Shown: one piece after another, positions 7,871 to 18,101 of the stretch | Numbering within the stretch: position 1 is the first letter of the stretch | Layout of the letters: every line of letters begins with the position of its first letter | NCBI RefSeq assembly: GCF_943737015.1 | Contig: NZ_CALSFP010000001.1 | Span: 682,001 to 746,000, forward strand | Direction of reading: 5' to 3' | DNA: 64,000 nucleotides | Source of the DNA: Staphylococcus sp. Marseille-Q5304 | Lineage (GTDB): Bacteria; Bacillota; Bacilli; Staphylococcales; Staphylococcaceae | Notes under the pieces: generated by a model | What the model saw: only the letters and a program-made list of their open reading frames with translations | Databases searched by the model: none | Told to the model about the DNA's origin: nothing | Program-made: the position numbers and the translations under genes

Positions 7871-8728
7871 TTATTTCTTTTTCGTACTAATTGTTTTACC
7901 TTTATTTCTTGTGCCTTTGTTTTTCTTCTTTTTGTTATCAATTTTGGCACGTAATTTTTCAGCTTCTTCTGTAGCAACTTTTGAATAAATTTTATTAGCA
8001 ATATACGTTTGTGTTACAAGGAATGCCGCATTGACAGCCCAATATAATGCTAAGGCTGAAGGTGATTGAAGAGATACAAAAATAATGAAAATTGGTGAAA
8101 TCACCATCATCATATAACCCATAGATTTTTGTTCTTTCGGCATTTGTTCTAAATTTACAAGTGGTTGAACAATATAGAGTAGACCTGCGATTATTGTCAT
8201 TAATATATCTGTTTGTGTTAAATCAAACCATAAGAAATGTGAATGTGATTTTAAATCTCCTGATGGCCACTTTAAAATTGAATAGAGTGCAAATAAAATA
8301 GGCATTTGTACAAGTAATGGTAAACACCCAAGCATAGTTTTCATTGGGTTCATATCAAATTCTTTATATTTTTCCATCATTTCTTGGTTTGCTGCCATTT
8401 TTTCATCTTGTGTTCTTGCACGTTTTACTTTTTCCTGAACTTCATCCATTTCAGGTTTAACAATATCCATTTTTTTACGCATCATTTGACCATTTTTAGC
8501 TTGTGCCAACATAAATGGTAGCATAATAAAACGGACAATAAGTACAATTGCGATGATGGCTAATCCAAAGTTATTGTTAAATATACTTGCAAACCAATGT
8601 AATAAACCTTCCATTGGTTTTATAAAAGTTTGTCCGAAAAAGCCATTCTTACTTTCTTCTGATGAATAGTTACAACCTGCTAGAAAAATAGGGGATAGTA
8701 AAAGAAAATATAAATATTTATTTTTCAT
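7871..8728 (-). CDS. yidC: Membrane protein insertase YidC/OxaA (lipoprotein type)
   Basis: 285 residues. A lipoprotein signal ends in FLAGC (Cys19). Five or so membrane segments follow, with the 60KD_IMP core: an early segment with LIVRFIMLPFMLAQ, a cytosolic Lys/Glu-rich hairpin (90-125), and the segment MLGCLPLLVQMPILFALYSIL. The conserved membrane Arg of the hydrophilic groove is present in IVRF. The tail is very Lys-rich (KKKKNKGTRNKGK), typical for ribosome contact. It inserts membrane proteins with or without Sec. Confidence 0.92.
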   Translation of the reverse strand: MKNKYLYFLLLSPIFLAGCNYSSEESKNGFFGQTFIKPMEGLLHWFASIFNNNFGLAIIAIVLIVRFIMLPFMLAQAKNGQMMRKKMDIVKPEMDEVQEKVKRARTQDEKMAANQEMMEKYKEFDMNPMKTMLGCLPLLVQMPILFALYSILKWPSGDLKSHSHFLWFDLTQTDILMTIIAGLLYIVQPLVNLEQMPKEQKSMGYMMMVISPIFIIFVSLQSPSALALYWAVNAAFLVTQTYIANKIYSKVATEEAEKLRAKIDNKKKKNKGTRNKGKTISTKKK

Positions 8729-8905
8729 GGAAACAACCTTTCATAATGTTCGTCAGTAGTAAATTATAACAGTGATCTATCAATTATAAAAGAAAACCTA
8801 TAAAATGGAGATACATCATTTTTAAAGATAAATTATATGTTGTTTAATATTAAATATAACGGTTGAAGTCAATTGAATGGGGTAGCAGAACTATGAGGTG
8901 ATATA

Positions 8906-9310
8906 ATGTTTGAAAATATTTTAAGCGCTTTTGGAGTTAACGACGTTAGCGTTAAGACTAAAGTAAAGCAAAAAGACATACAAGTAGGGGAACGATTAGA
9001 TGGAATAATTCTCATTGAAGGTTGTGAAACGGAAGAAACGATACATAAAATTAAAATTGAATTAGTTGAAAAGATAGAAAATACTGATGAAACAAGTGAC
9101 TTTAAACAATTAGATAACATCATTTCTACGTATGAAATTGAAGATGTTTATGACATTCCGCCCAATGAATCTTTGGAAAAAGATTTTTCAGTACAATTTG
9201 ACTCTGACTCATTAAAGAATAAACCGAACAAGATTACTTTGAGAACCCATCTATATTTATCTAACGCAGTAGATAATTACGATGAAGTAGAATTAGATGT
9301 ACATTATTAA
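8906..9310 (+). CDS. Spo0M-like (SpoOM family) protein
   Basis: 134 residues starting MFENILSAFGVNDVSVKTKV, which is the typical opening of Spo0M-family proteins, with an arrestin-like beta-sandwich pattern. The Bacillus Spo0M is about twice as long, so this is the short staphylococcal form holding only the N-terminal domain. Staphylococci do not sporulate; its role is unknown. It is a single gene converging on purU, with a long hairpin between. Confidence 0.7.
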   Translation: MFENILSAFGVNDVSVKTKVKQKDIQVGERLDGIILIEGCETEETIHKIKIELVEKIENTDETSDFKQLDNIISTYEIEDVYDIPPNESLEKDFSVQFDSDSLKNKPNKITLRTHLYLSNAVDNYDEVELDVHY

Positions 9311-9345
9311 TTCGTTCATTCAAGTTTCAAAAGATTAAATAAATA

Positions 9346-9425
9346 CGAGGTTAAGACGAAGTAGATTTGAGTTTTTATACATAATTCGATAAGACTCAAA
9401 ATCCATTTTTAACGTCTTGACCTCG
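9346..9425. terminator. Long imperfect hairpin between Spo0M-like gene and purU
   Basis: CGAGGTTAAGACG (9346-9358) pairs with CGTCTTGACCTCG (9413-9425), and an inner GATTTGAGT/ACTCAAAATC pairing continues the stem. The 80-nt structure lies between converging genes; no strong T-run adjoins, so it is a probable bidirectional terminator. Confidence 0.6.
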
Positions 9426-9464
9426 CTTATTTTGTATAAACAAAATATCTATTTTAATTGATGA

Positions 9465-10316
9465 TTAAAAGACAATTGTTTTATTACCTTCTGTGACAAT
9501 AACTTTATGTTGAACATGTAGTTCTACTGCATTTGCGAGCACTCTTGATTCAACATGTCGTCCTTTTTTACGTAATGCTTTTACATTGTAACGATGGTTA
9601 ATTCTAGTTACATCTTGATCGATAATTGGTCCTTCATCTAAATCTGAAGTTACGTAATGACCTGTAGCACCAACGATTTTAACGCCTCGATCCCATGCTT
9701 GTTTATACGGATTTGCGCCGATAAACGATGGTAAAAATGAATGATGAATATTTATGATTTGGTTTGGATAGTGACTGACGAAGTCATCTGACAGAATTTG
9801 CATATATTTAGCTAATACAATTAAATCCACATTGTGTTCTTTACAAATTTCTATCATTTTAGATTCGGCAGCAGATTTTGAATCTTTATTGACTGGTATA
9901 TGATAAAAAGGGATATTAAATGCATCTGCAAAATGTTTGTTATTTGTATGGTTACTTACAACACAAACAATTTCTGCTGGAAATTCTCCACGTTGTACTC
10001 TTAACAATACCTCATTAAATGCATGATCTTCTTTTGAAACAAATAATGCTATTTTAGTTTTTTCATTACCATCAAATATACTGTATTCAATTTGATTATC
10101 TGATAAAGCTGATGACAATGCTTCTTTAAGACCTGGAGCCTTTTCAAATTCAAAACGTAAATAGAGTTTTCCATTTGAATCTTCATTATTATCATATTCT
10201 GTAAAATGATCTAAATGTAAAATATTAGATTGATATTCAGCCATAAGATCTGTGATAAGAGAAGTGATACCAACTCTATCAGAGCAACTTGCTAATAATA
10301 TGTATTTATCTTTCAT
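9465..10316 (-). CDS. purU: Formyltetrahydrofolate deformylase
   Basis: 283 residues. An N-terminal ACT-like domain (1-85, LLASCSDRVGITSLI) is followed by a formyl-transferase domain. The catalytic set is visible as N189 and H191 in INIHHSFLP and D227 in LDEGPIIDQ. The enzyme releases formate and tetrahydrofolate from 10-formyl-THF and so balances the one-carbon pool. It is a single-gene unit with no purine-operon neighbour. Confidence 0.92.
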   Translation of the reverse strand: MKDKYILLASCSDRVGITSLITDLMAEYQSNILHLDHFTEYDNNEDSNGKLYLRFEFEKAPGLKEALSSALSDNQIEYSIFDGNEKTKIALFVSKEDHAFNEVLLRVQRGEFPAEIVCVVSNHTNNKHFADAFNIPFYHIPVNKDSKSAAESKMIEICKEHNVDLIVLAKYMQILSDDFVSHYPNQIINIHHSFLPSFIGANPYKQAWDRGVKIVGATGHYVTSDLDEGPIIDQDVTRINHRYNVKALRKKGRHVESRVLANAVELHVQHKVIVTEGNKTIVF

Positions 10317-10753
10317 AAAAATTTAACCACCTTCATCTAAAGTAGTTAAAATTATAAGGAAGTTTCAGAATAATGTAAAATAAAATAATATTTTTTGACG
10401 AATTCACGTCAATTTTCAATTTATGTGTAGTTTTGAGTGATTTTGCGTTATAATTATAAGAGTTTGTGATTTGAGAAGTTATTGGTCTACGTACTTTTTA
10501 TAATAATTAATTTATGAATACGATTGTACAAACTTCTTAATTCGTGCACGTAAACAATTGTTTTAAAATCCGGCTATAAGATTGATTATTTAGACAATTA
10601 TGTGATTGATTGAAAATCAACAAAAATTGCATTTCACTCTTTTATTTTAATTCAATATGTATTAAGATGTAATTTGTGTTTCAAGAAACGTGTATTATTG
10701 CAATTTCTTGTATCCGGATAAAATATTCTTTATACGAAAGGTAGATTACAGAA
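10317..10753. other. Intergenic region between purU and xdrA
   Basis: About 435 bp carrying the divergent promoters of purU and xdrA. A dyad TTGACG-aattca-CGTCAA lies at 10395-10412 and could be an operator. No gene is seen. Confidence 0.4.
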
Positions 10754-11218
10754 ATGGATAGACAGAGTTTTACAGATTTAATTCAAACAAAATTTAAAAT
10801 GGTCCGTATCGAAGCGGGGTATACGCAAGATACAATGGCCCAAACAATTGGACTATCTAAAAAGACGTTAGTTCAAATTGAAAAAGAAAGAGTATTACCT
10901 AACTGGACAACATGCGTGTCAATTTGTGCTTTATTTAGAGATTCTGATGTATTAAATAGTACATTTGGTTGTGATCCTTTAGAAATGGTTCAAACGATTT
11001 CTCGTAACCATTGTGCATACCCAAACCACTCAACTACGAGTGATATTTACTGGAATACTGAAGAGAAACGAAATGGCTATATTTTGCAAAGTAACAAAAT
11101 AAGTAATATCTTCAGAGTACTTAACCAAGAAACACAACCAATCTTCGGTACTTCAAAATTAAGAGAATCAGAAACTTATTTCAACAGAATTTCTAAAGAA
11201 GAATTAATGCATGTGTAA
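10754..11218 (+). CDS. xdrA: XRE-type DNA-binding regulator, likely XdrA
   Basis: 154 residues. The helix-turn-helix of the XRE/Cro type (about 12-65) includes AGYTQDTMAQTIGLSKKTLVQIEKERVLP. The C-terminal part (70-154) has no known fold by eye. Length and sequence agree with S. aureus XdrA (SA1665), which binds the mecA promoter region and activates spa (from memory). In S. aureus xdrA lies next to airSR; here about 8.7 kb separates them, which supports a rearranged but related neighbourhood. It is a single-gene unit with a long leader. Confidence 0.75.
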   Translation: MDRQSFTDLIQTKFKMVRIEAGYTQDTMAQTIGLSKKTLVQIEKERVLPNWTTCVSICALFRDSDVLNSTFGCDPLEMVQTISRNHCAYPNHSTTSDIYWNTEEKRNGYILQSNKISNIFRVLNQETQPIFGTSKLRESETYFNRISKEELMHV

Positions 11219-11431
11219 TTCTAGAAATCTTGTGATAGAAGAATCATTATTTATGTAAATACTTCATATAGTAAGGCAACTTTATTTGAATGATTTAATC
11301 ACATTTTAAAAACGTAATGAAATCATTATTTTATTAACGTTTAATTTGGCTAGAATTAGAATAGTTAGTTTATAAAGCTTTTTTAGCTAGAAGGTTACTG
11401 AAAGATTAAATCTTTTTATAATTAAGGGAAT
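11219..11431 (+). other. Gap between xdrA and a strong terminator; possible small RNA
   Basis: No reading frame of note. A TTGGCT...17 bp...TTTATA promoter-like pair starts at about 11346, and a strong terminator follows at 11432-11468. That would fit a short RNA of about 90 nt or simply the 3' UTR of xdrA. Confidence 0.35.
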
Positions 11432-11468
11432 TCCAAGGTGATGTTACGTTATCATCTTGGATTTTTTT
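11432..11468 (+). terminator. Strong intrinsic terminator downstream of xdrA
   Basis: TCCAAGGTGAT (11432-11442) pairs with ATCATCTTGGA (11451-11461) with one G-U pair and is followed by seven T. Confidence 0.85.
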
Positions 11469-11664
11469 ATTTGAAAATGCTTTTACATGTAATTAAGTTT
11501 AGGTATACTGAACAGCTATTTAAAGTTGTATAGTTTTATGTATAAATAAGACGAATACAATGCCAAATTTTATACATTGAACTGTTGAATGTTATACAAT
11601 GTAACAATGGAAATGCACTAAAATATTTACATTCAATTAAAAAATAAAAAGGGGTTACCATTTT
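11469..11664 (+). other. Promoter/leader region of the DUF445 gene
   Basis: About 195 AT-rich bases with no reading frame of note; AAAGGGG-type ribosome binding site at the end. Confidence 0.4.
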
Positions 11665-12795
11665 ATGACCGCGATATTACTTGTTGTATTTATGATGATC
11701 ATAGGTGCAATTATTGGTGGCGTTACTAACGTCATTGCCATTAGAATGTTGTTTCATCCTTACAAAGCATATTATATTTTCAACAAACGTCTCCCTTTTA
11801 CACCGGGTTTGATTCCTAAGCGTCGAGACGAAGTTGCGAGTAAAATTGGGCAAGTTGTAGAGGAACATTTACTTACAGAATCATTGATAAAGTCAAAATT
11901 AAATGCACCATCTTCAAGAGAAGCTATTGAAGATTTATTATTAAAGCAAATTTCGAAATTGAAACAAGATCATGTGACGATTAGTTATTTAACGGAAGAA
12001 CTGAATATTGATTTAGATCAAGTTTCATCTCAACATCTACACCCGTTTATCTCAAGTAAGTTAAGTTCATTTTATGAAAACCATAGATCCGCAACTATTG
12101 CATCTATCATACCTAATGAAATAGAAAAGGTGTTAGACAGTAAATCAGAACAGGTGCCTGATTTATTATTTGATCGTGCCCGTGTGTATTTAAAATCAGA
12201 AAAAGGTGCACATGATATTTCTTCCATGCTAGATACTTTTTTTCAGGAAAAGGGTCGTATTGTAGGTTTATTACAAATGTTTATGACGAAAGAAAGTATT
12301 GCAGAGCGTATCCAACATGAATTAATTCGTTTAACGAGTCACCCTAAAGCTAAAAAAATTGCAAAGCAAATTATAGATAATGAATATCAAACATTAAAAT
12401 CGAAAAAACTAGAAGAAGTGGTAAGTGAAACTCAATTTGAATCATTTAAAGCATCTTCAACTGATTTAATCATGGGGTATTTAGAACTTGATAAGACAAC
12501 ACAACAACCTCTAAATAAATTGATGCCAGGGTTTATTAATTTTCTAGAACAACGCGTCGTTTCGAAAGCTACAAATATCATTATCGATCGCGCATCTGAA
12601 CATTTAACACCGATAATGAAGAAAATCAACTTAAGACAAATGATAGAGGAACAAATCAATACTTTTGAACTTGATTATATTGAAAGATTAATTATTGGTA
12701 TCGCCAATAAAGAGCTAAAATTGATAACGTTTTTAGGTTTCTTATTAGGTGGAATTATTGGTTTATTACAAGGCGTAATTGCTATTTTTGTATAA
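11665..12795 (+). CDS. DUF445-family membrane protein (UPF0754, YheB-like)
   Basis: 376 residues. An N-terminal membrane helix (about 4-25) is followed by the family motif GGVTNVIAIRMLFHPYKAY and LPFTPGLIPKRRDEVASKIG. A long soluble alpha-helical region (50-345) precedes a C-terminal membrane helix (about 350-375). The family is widespread in Firmicutes and has no proven function. It is followed 69 bp later by the UPF0342 gene; yheB and yheA are also neighbours in B. subtilis, so the pair is a conserved unit. Confidence 0.85.
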   Translation: MTAILLVVFMMIIGAIIGGVTNVIAIRMLFHPYKAYYIFNKRLPFTPGLIPKRRDEVASKIGQVVEEHLLTESLIKSKLNAPSSREAIEDLLLKQISKLKQDHVTISYLTEELNIDLDQVSSQHLHPFISSKLSSFYENHRSATIASIIPNEIEKVLDSKSEQVPDLLFDRARVYLKSEKGAHDISSMLDTFFQEKGRIVGLLQMFMTKESIAERIQHELIRLTSHPKAKKIAKQIIDNEYQTLKSKKLEEVVSETQFESFKASSTDLIMGYLELDKTTQQPLNKLMPGFINFLEQRVVSKATNIIIDRASEHLTPIMKKINLRQMIEEQINTFELDYIERLIIGIANKELKLITFLGFLLGGIIGLLQGVIAIFV

Positions 12796-12864
12796 CTAAA
12801 TAATTTATGTTATTGTAATGACGATGTGGTTTTAAACACATATACACAAAAGGAGTGAAGCAGA

Positions 12865-13209
12865 ATGGCAGTAAATTTATACGATCATGCAAATCAACTA
12901 GAACAAGCTTTAAGAGAAAGCGACGAATACAAAGCAATTCAAGAAGCTTATTCAAAAGTAAAAGAAAACGAAGAATCAAAAGCTTTATTTGAAGAATTCC
13001 GTGAAACTCAATTGAATTTCCAACAAAAACAAATGCAAGGTGAAGAAATCGGCGAAGAAGAGCTACAAAAAGCACAAGAACAAGCTCAAAAAATCGAAGA
13101 AGATTCTAACATCTCTGAATTAATGAATGCTGAACAAAAAATGAGTCAAGTATTCCAAGAGATTAACCAAATCATTGTTAAACCATTAGATGAAATTTAC
13201 GCTGACTAA
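12865..13209 (+). CDS. UPF0342/YlbF-family protein (YheA-like)
   Basis: 114 residues, entirely helical and highly charged, with the YlbF/YmcA-type pattern ([18 protein letters not shown], then a long coiled coil rich in Glu/Lys/Gln). It lacks membrane segments. YlbF relatives act in RNase Y-linked complexes, but the YheA branch has no assigned role. Good AAAGGAGTG ribosome binding site; shared operon with the gene upstream. Confidence 0.85.
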   Translation: MAVNLYDHANQLEQALRESDEYKAIQEAYSKVKENEESKALFEEFRETQLNFQQKQMQGEEIGEEELQKAQEQAQKIEEDSNISELMNAEQKMSQVFQEINQIIVKPLDEIYAD

Positions 13210-13248
13210 TTTTTAATATTAGCCAGAAAAATTTAATTATTCATTAAT

Positions 13249-13285
13249 AAGGTCTATTCGAAAAATTGTTTTCGAATAGACCTTT
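13249..13285. terminator. Terminator after the YheA-like gene
   Basis: A 16-bp perfect inverted repeat (13249-13264 with 13269-13284) with a 4-nt loop; it may also stop the converging gene at 13388. Confidence 0.85.
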
Positions 13286-13387
13286 ATCTGTCTTATGAGA
13301 TGAATATGACTTATATTATTATAATGGTTACTTCAAATATTTGGTCAATTATACTTGGGACACGTAAATATTAAAATATCATCTGTA

Positions 13388-13603
13388 TCATTTAAAAATT
13401 TTAACCAAAATATTTATAACTAACCATAAAAGTTGAATAATAAATGGAAATATAAATAAACCTATGAGTAAACAAAAGAATTTAAAAAAATCTGATTGAT
13501 TATTAATTGTAAGGCCGTTTAACAATGAATAAATAGTTAAACTTAAAATAACCACTATCCAAAACACACTTATAATCCACCATAGAATCCAAGATATTTT
13601 CAT
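13388..13603 (-). CDS. Small membrane protein, DUF3923-like
   Basis: 71 residues with two membrane helices (about 4-28 and 40-68) and a short polar loop. The start MKISWILWWIISVFWIVV resembles DUF3923 proteins of Bacillus and Staphylococcus. ATG 13603 follows a strong AGAGGAGG site. Function unknown. Confidence 0.65.
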   Translation of the reverse strand: MKISWILWWIISVFWIVVILSLTIYSLLNGLTINNQSDFFKFFCLLIGLFIFPFIIQLLWLVINILVKIFK

Positions 13604-13981
13604 ATACTTCCTCCTCTTTTATATAACAATACCATTATCTTTTAAGAAATATAAATAGTGTTATTTTAAACATATTATTTGTATTTTGTATTTTTACTTA
13701 GATCAAGTTTATCAAATCGTACCACTTTCAAATTTAACCAGTTCAAAGTGAATGAATCGCTCATATCACTTTAAGTTTTATCGACTGGATGATCTAGATT
13801 ATGGTAAAATGAATAGAAACAATAAGGGTGGGGTAAGTAGGTTTAGAATCCCAACAATTCAAAGATAATTCACTTGATCCCCTAAAGTTTTATGCCCTTA
13901 TCATCATAATTAACATCTAGTTATTACTCTCAAGATTTGTAATTGATATGATATCAACCTTAAAAAGGAGATCTGTACTGT
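13604..13981. other. Intergenic region upstream of yhaO
   Basis: About 380 bp without a gene. A perfect 15-bp palindrome, TTGATATGATATCAA (13943-13957), lies just before the yhaO ribosome binding site and may be an operator. Confidence 0.45.
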
Positions 13982-15166
13982 ATGGTTAAATTTATACATT
14001 GTGCTGATTTACATCTGGATAGCCCTTTTAAGTCCAGAAGTTATCTAAGCCAGTCTATTTTCGAAGATATTCAAAATAGTACATATGAAAGTTTTAAGTT
14101 AATTGTAGATACTGCGTTAAATGAAGAAGTTGATTTTCTAATAATATCAGGAGATTTGTTTGATCAAGAAAATCGCACTTTAAGAGCCGAAGTATTCTTA
14201 AAGTCTCAGTTTGAGCGTTTAGCTAAGGAGCAAATATTCGTCTATGTTTGCCACGGTAATCATGATCCATTATCGACAGGCGTAGCAACTCAGTGGCCTA
14301 ATAATGTCTCAGTATTTTCGGAAAATGTGGAAACTTACCAAACCATAACGAAAAATGGCGAAGAAATATACTTACATGGTTTCAGTTATCAAAATGATGC
14401 GAGCTATGAAAATAAAGTAGATGCATATCCTTCAAGTCAAGGAGAGAAAGGTATTCATATCGGTCTGTTACATGGTACATATAGTAAATCCAATACGCAT
14501 GAACGTTATACTGAGTTCAGGTTAGAAGATTTGAAAGAAAAGCTATATCATTATTGGGCTTTAGGGCATATACATGAACGTCAACAACTAAGTGAAATGC
14601 CTCAAATACATTATCCGGGTAACATTCAAGGTCGTCATTTCAAAGAATTAGGAGAAAAAGGCTGCTTACTCGTTGAAGGTGATGATTTAAAATTACGTAC
14701 TCAATTTATACCGACACAATTTATTCGTTTTGAAGAAGCAACAATTCAAACTACTCAAACTACGAAACAAGGGTTATTTGAAGAAATTCAAAACTTTAAA
14801 GATAAAGTACGTAAATATGGAAAATCTATATATAAACTTAAAGTTGTTTTAAAAGTGGATAATGAAATACCACCACAAGATTTAATGCAAGTTGAACAAA
14901 TGATTAGTGAGTATGAGGAAAATGAACACAACTTTGTATTTATAGAAGATTTAACATTTAAATACAAAGATGAAGAGTCTAAGTCACTTGCAAGTGAATT
15001 TTCTTCAGAATTGATAGATGATCAACAAGTGTTTGAACAAGCGATGAGTGATCTCTATTTAAATCCAAAGGCATCTAAGTACTTAGATAATTTCAATGAT
15101 TTTGATCGTCGTTCCTTAATTGAACAAGCAGAAACATTGTTAAAATCTGATATGAGGGGTGAATAA
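13982..15166 (+). CDS. yhaO: DNA-repair metallophosphoesterase, SbcD/YhaO-like
   Basis: 394 residues. The calcineurin-like nuclease motifs are all present: HCADLHLDSPF (motif I), ISGDLFDQ (II), CHGNHDP (III), LLHGT and GHIHERQ (IV-V). The C-terminal capping domain follows. In the Mre11/SbcD architecture it works with a Rad50/SbcC-type ATPase. The partner yhaN begins at 15168, directly after the stop, and is disrupted, so the nuclease may lack its partner. The operon is yhaO-yhaN-yhaM. Confidence 0.88.
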   Translation: MVKFIHCADLHLDSPFKSRSYLSQSIFEDIQNSTYESFKLIVDTALNEEVDFLIISGDLFDQENRTLRAEVFLKSQFERLAKEQIFVYVCHGNHDPLSTGVATQWPNNVSVFSENVETYQTITKNGEEIYLHGFSYQNDASYENKVDAYPSSQGEKGIHIGLLHGTYSKSNTHERYTEFRLEDLKEKLYHYWALGHIHERQQLSEMPQIHYPGNIQGRHFKELGEKGCLLVEGDDLKLRTQFIPTQFIRFEEATIQTTQTTKQGLFEEIQNFKDKVRKYGKSIYKLKVVLKVDNEIPPQDLMQVEQMISEYEENEHNFVFIEDLTFKYKDEESKSLASEFSSELIDDQQVFEQAMSDLYLNPKASKYLDNFNDFDRRSLIEQAETLLKSDMRGE

Positions 15167-15167
15167 C

Positions 15168-18101
15168 GTGAAGATTAAATCAATAGAAATATATGGATAT
15201 GGACGTTTTATCCAAAGGAAGATTGATTTTAATGATCAGTTCACTGAAATTTATGGTGAAAATGAGACAGGGAAATCTACAATCCAAGCCTTTATACATT
15301 CAATTCTATTCGGATTTCCAACGAAAAAAGAAAATGAGCCCCGCTTAGAGCCTAGATTAGGGAACCAATACGGGGGCAAATTAACTTTAATTCAAGATGA
15401 TGGTTCTCTTGTAGAAGTTGAACGCATTAAAGGCAGTGCAGCTGGTGATGTAAAAGTTTACCTTCCAAACGGTGTGATTAAAGATGAAACATGGTTGAAA
15501 AAAGAGCTCAATTACATTTCAAAACGTACATATCAGGGAATCTTTTCATTTGATGTGTTAGGTTTGCAAGACATTCACAAACGACTAGATGAAACCCAAT
15601 TACAAAACTATTTACTCCAAGCCGGTGCTTTAGGTTCTACAGAATTTACTAGCATGAGAGAGTTGTTGAACGAAAAGAAAGAAACATTATATAAGAAAAA
15701 TGGTCGCCATCCAGTTATCAATCAACAAATCGAGCAACTTAAAGATTTGGAGTCCCAAATTCGTAATGAAGAAGCAAAGTTAACAACTTATAAACGTTTA
15801 ACTGATGATAAAGATAAAGCAGAGCGCAGATTGAATCATCTCAAACAAAACTTATCTCAATTATCAAAAATGCATGAATCAAAACAAAAAGAATTAGCAT
15901 TACATGAACAAACGCAAGAATGGAAAACGTTGGAAGGTAATTTAAATATTGCTCCAATACATTTTCCAGAACAAGGCATTGACCGTTACGAAACGGCTAA
16001 ATCACAGACACATAACTTAAAAAAAGACTTAGGACTTCGTCAAGAAAAGTTAGCAATGCTTAAATCGGAAAATGAGAGAATCAACGAACCTCATCAAATG
16101 GATATTGATGCATTTAAACATTTGCAACAACAAGAAAATGAGGTCAAACAAAAAGAATTTGAATTAAAGAATATTAAAAAAGAAATTAATGATAAAGAAC
16201 GTGAAAAATCAGGGTTACAATTTAATATTGGTTGGGATACTGTACATCATGATGTTGATAGTTCTGAAGCGATGAAGAGTCACGTAAGTGATCAAATCAA
16301 GACGAAACAAGAACAAGCTGCAGCAATTCAACAAATTGAGCGAAGCATAGAAGATAATAAGATAGAAAAAGACAGTAATGAAGACGAACTCAATGCTTTA
16401 GAAGCGGATATCGTTCCAGAAGAGACATTCGAAAAGAAAAAGCAATACAATAAACGCGTATTTGAATTAAGAGAAAAAAATAATTTATTCCAAAAAATGA
16501 AAGAATCATTTGATATTGAACAACGTGAAAATGAGAAAAAGCAAAATATGTTACGCATATCAATGATTATCTTAGCGATTGTAAGTATTGGCTTAGCTGT
16601 ATTTTCATTCATGTCTACAACTATTTTATTTGGTGTTATATTCTCAATTTTAGCGATCGTGTTTATCGTAGGAACATTTTTCGTTAAATCCAAAGAAGTG
16701 GGCCATAGCGAAACATTTTCAAATGAAATAGAAGATTTACAGCATCAAGTTGATCATCTAGAAAAAAATTACGATTTAGACTTTGACTTAGATGACCAAT
16801 ATAGAATACGAGAACAGCTACAAAATGCTATTAAAAATAAAGAAACATTAGAACGTAAAACCGATTACTTAGCTAAAAATTTAAAATACGCACAACAACA
16901 ACATCAAAAAGCAGATCAACATATTAAAGATGTTAAGTCAGAACTACATTTATCTGATAAAATGTCAGATGAATTACTGGTTGATGGTATCGCTACAATG
17001 CACAAAATTAAAGGGCATGATAAACATGTTGAGGAATTATCGCAACATGCGAACGAGTTAGAAAGAGCATTAAAATCATTCTACGAACATGCTTATGAAG
17101 TAACGAAAAATCAATTTACTTACTTCAATGAATCATCGTTATTCCATGATGTTCAACAATGGTTGAAGACAGAAATTGATAACTTAGATAAACGTCAACG
17201 TAACAATGAACAAATCGCTTTATTAGAAAATGAAATAAGTCAACTAAACGACCGTTTAACTGAAAATAATAATGTAATATCAAAGCTATTTGAATTTGTT
17301 CAAGTTTCTGATGAAGAAAGTTATTATCGTCATTATGATAAATATCAAACATATCACAAACAGTTAAATAGATTCAGTGATTTATCTAACTATCTAGAAA
17401 ATCAAAGCTATGATTATGAATTAAGCTCATAACTACGTGAAAAAACTACGGCACAATTAGAAAATGAAAATGCAGTACTTTCTAAGCAAGTGGATGAATA
17501 TAATGATCAATATTTAACGCTACAATCTGAAGTAAGTGACTTAAAAGCTCAAATTACTGATATGGAAACTGATAAGACGTTAGCGCATTTAAGACATAGA
17601 TTCCATACACTTAAGAATAAAGTCAATGATGAAGCGAAAGAATGGGCAAGTTTAAGTTATCTGCAAAATTTAGTAGATGGTCATATTAGACAAATTAAAG
17701 ACCAACGTTTGCCATATGTTATAGATGAAGCAACACATATCTTTTCACATTTAACAAATAACCAATATGTACAAGTTACTTATGCAAACGAAGTTTTAAT
17801 GGTGAAACATCTTAATGGCCAAATGTATGAACCAGTCGAACTGAGTCAATCTACTAAAGAAATATTATATATTGCTTTACGCTTAAGCTTAATCAAAACG
17901 TTAAAACCTTACTATCCATTCCCAATCATTGTAGACGATGCATTTGTTCATTTTGATAAACATCGTAAAGAATTGATGATGAATTATTTAAGAAGTATGC
18001 CAAATGATTATCAAATCTTATACTTTACATGTGCTAAAGATACTAGCGTGCCTTCAAAACAAATAATCACGTTAAATAAATACAAGGAAGGCGGTAAATA
18101 A
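15168..18101 (+). pseudogene. yhaN: Rad50/SbcC-like ATPase YhaN, interrupted by an in-frame stop
   Basis: The frame opens at GTG 15168 behind AGGGGTG and runs to a TAA at 17430-17432, then continues in the same frame to 18101. The total of about 977 codons is the usual YhaN length, and only the one stop codon breaks it (codon 755, ...ELSS*LREKTTAQ...). The N-terminal part has the Walker A motif GENETGKST and coiled coils around a hydrophobic double segment (about 465-510) typical of YhaN. The C-terminal part after the stop has the LSQSTKE signature and the Walker B IIVDDAFVHFD. Without it the ATPase cannot close its site. Either a true nonsense mutation or a sequence error; a C-to-T change of CAA is the simplest origin. 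Confidence 0.85.
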
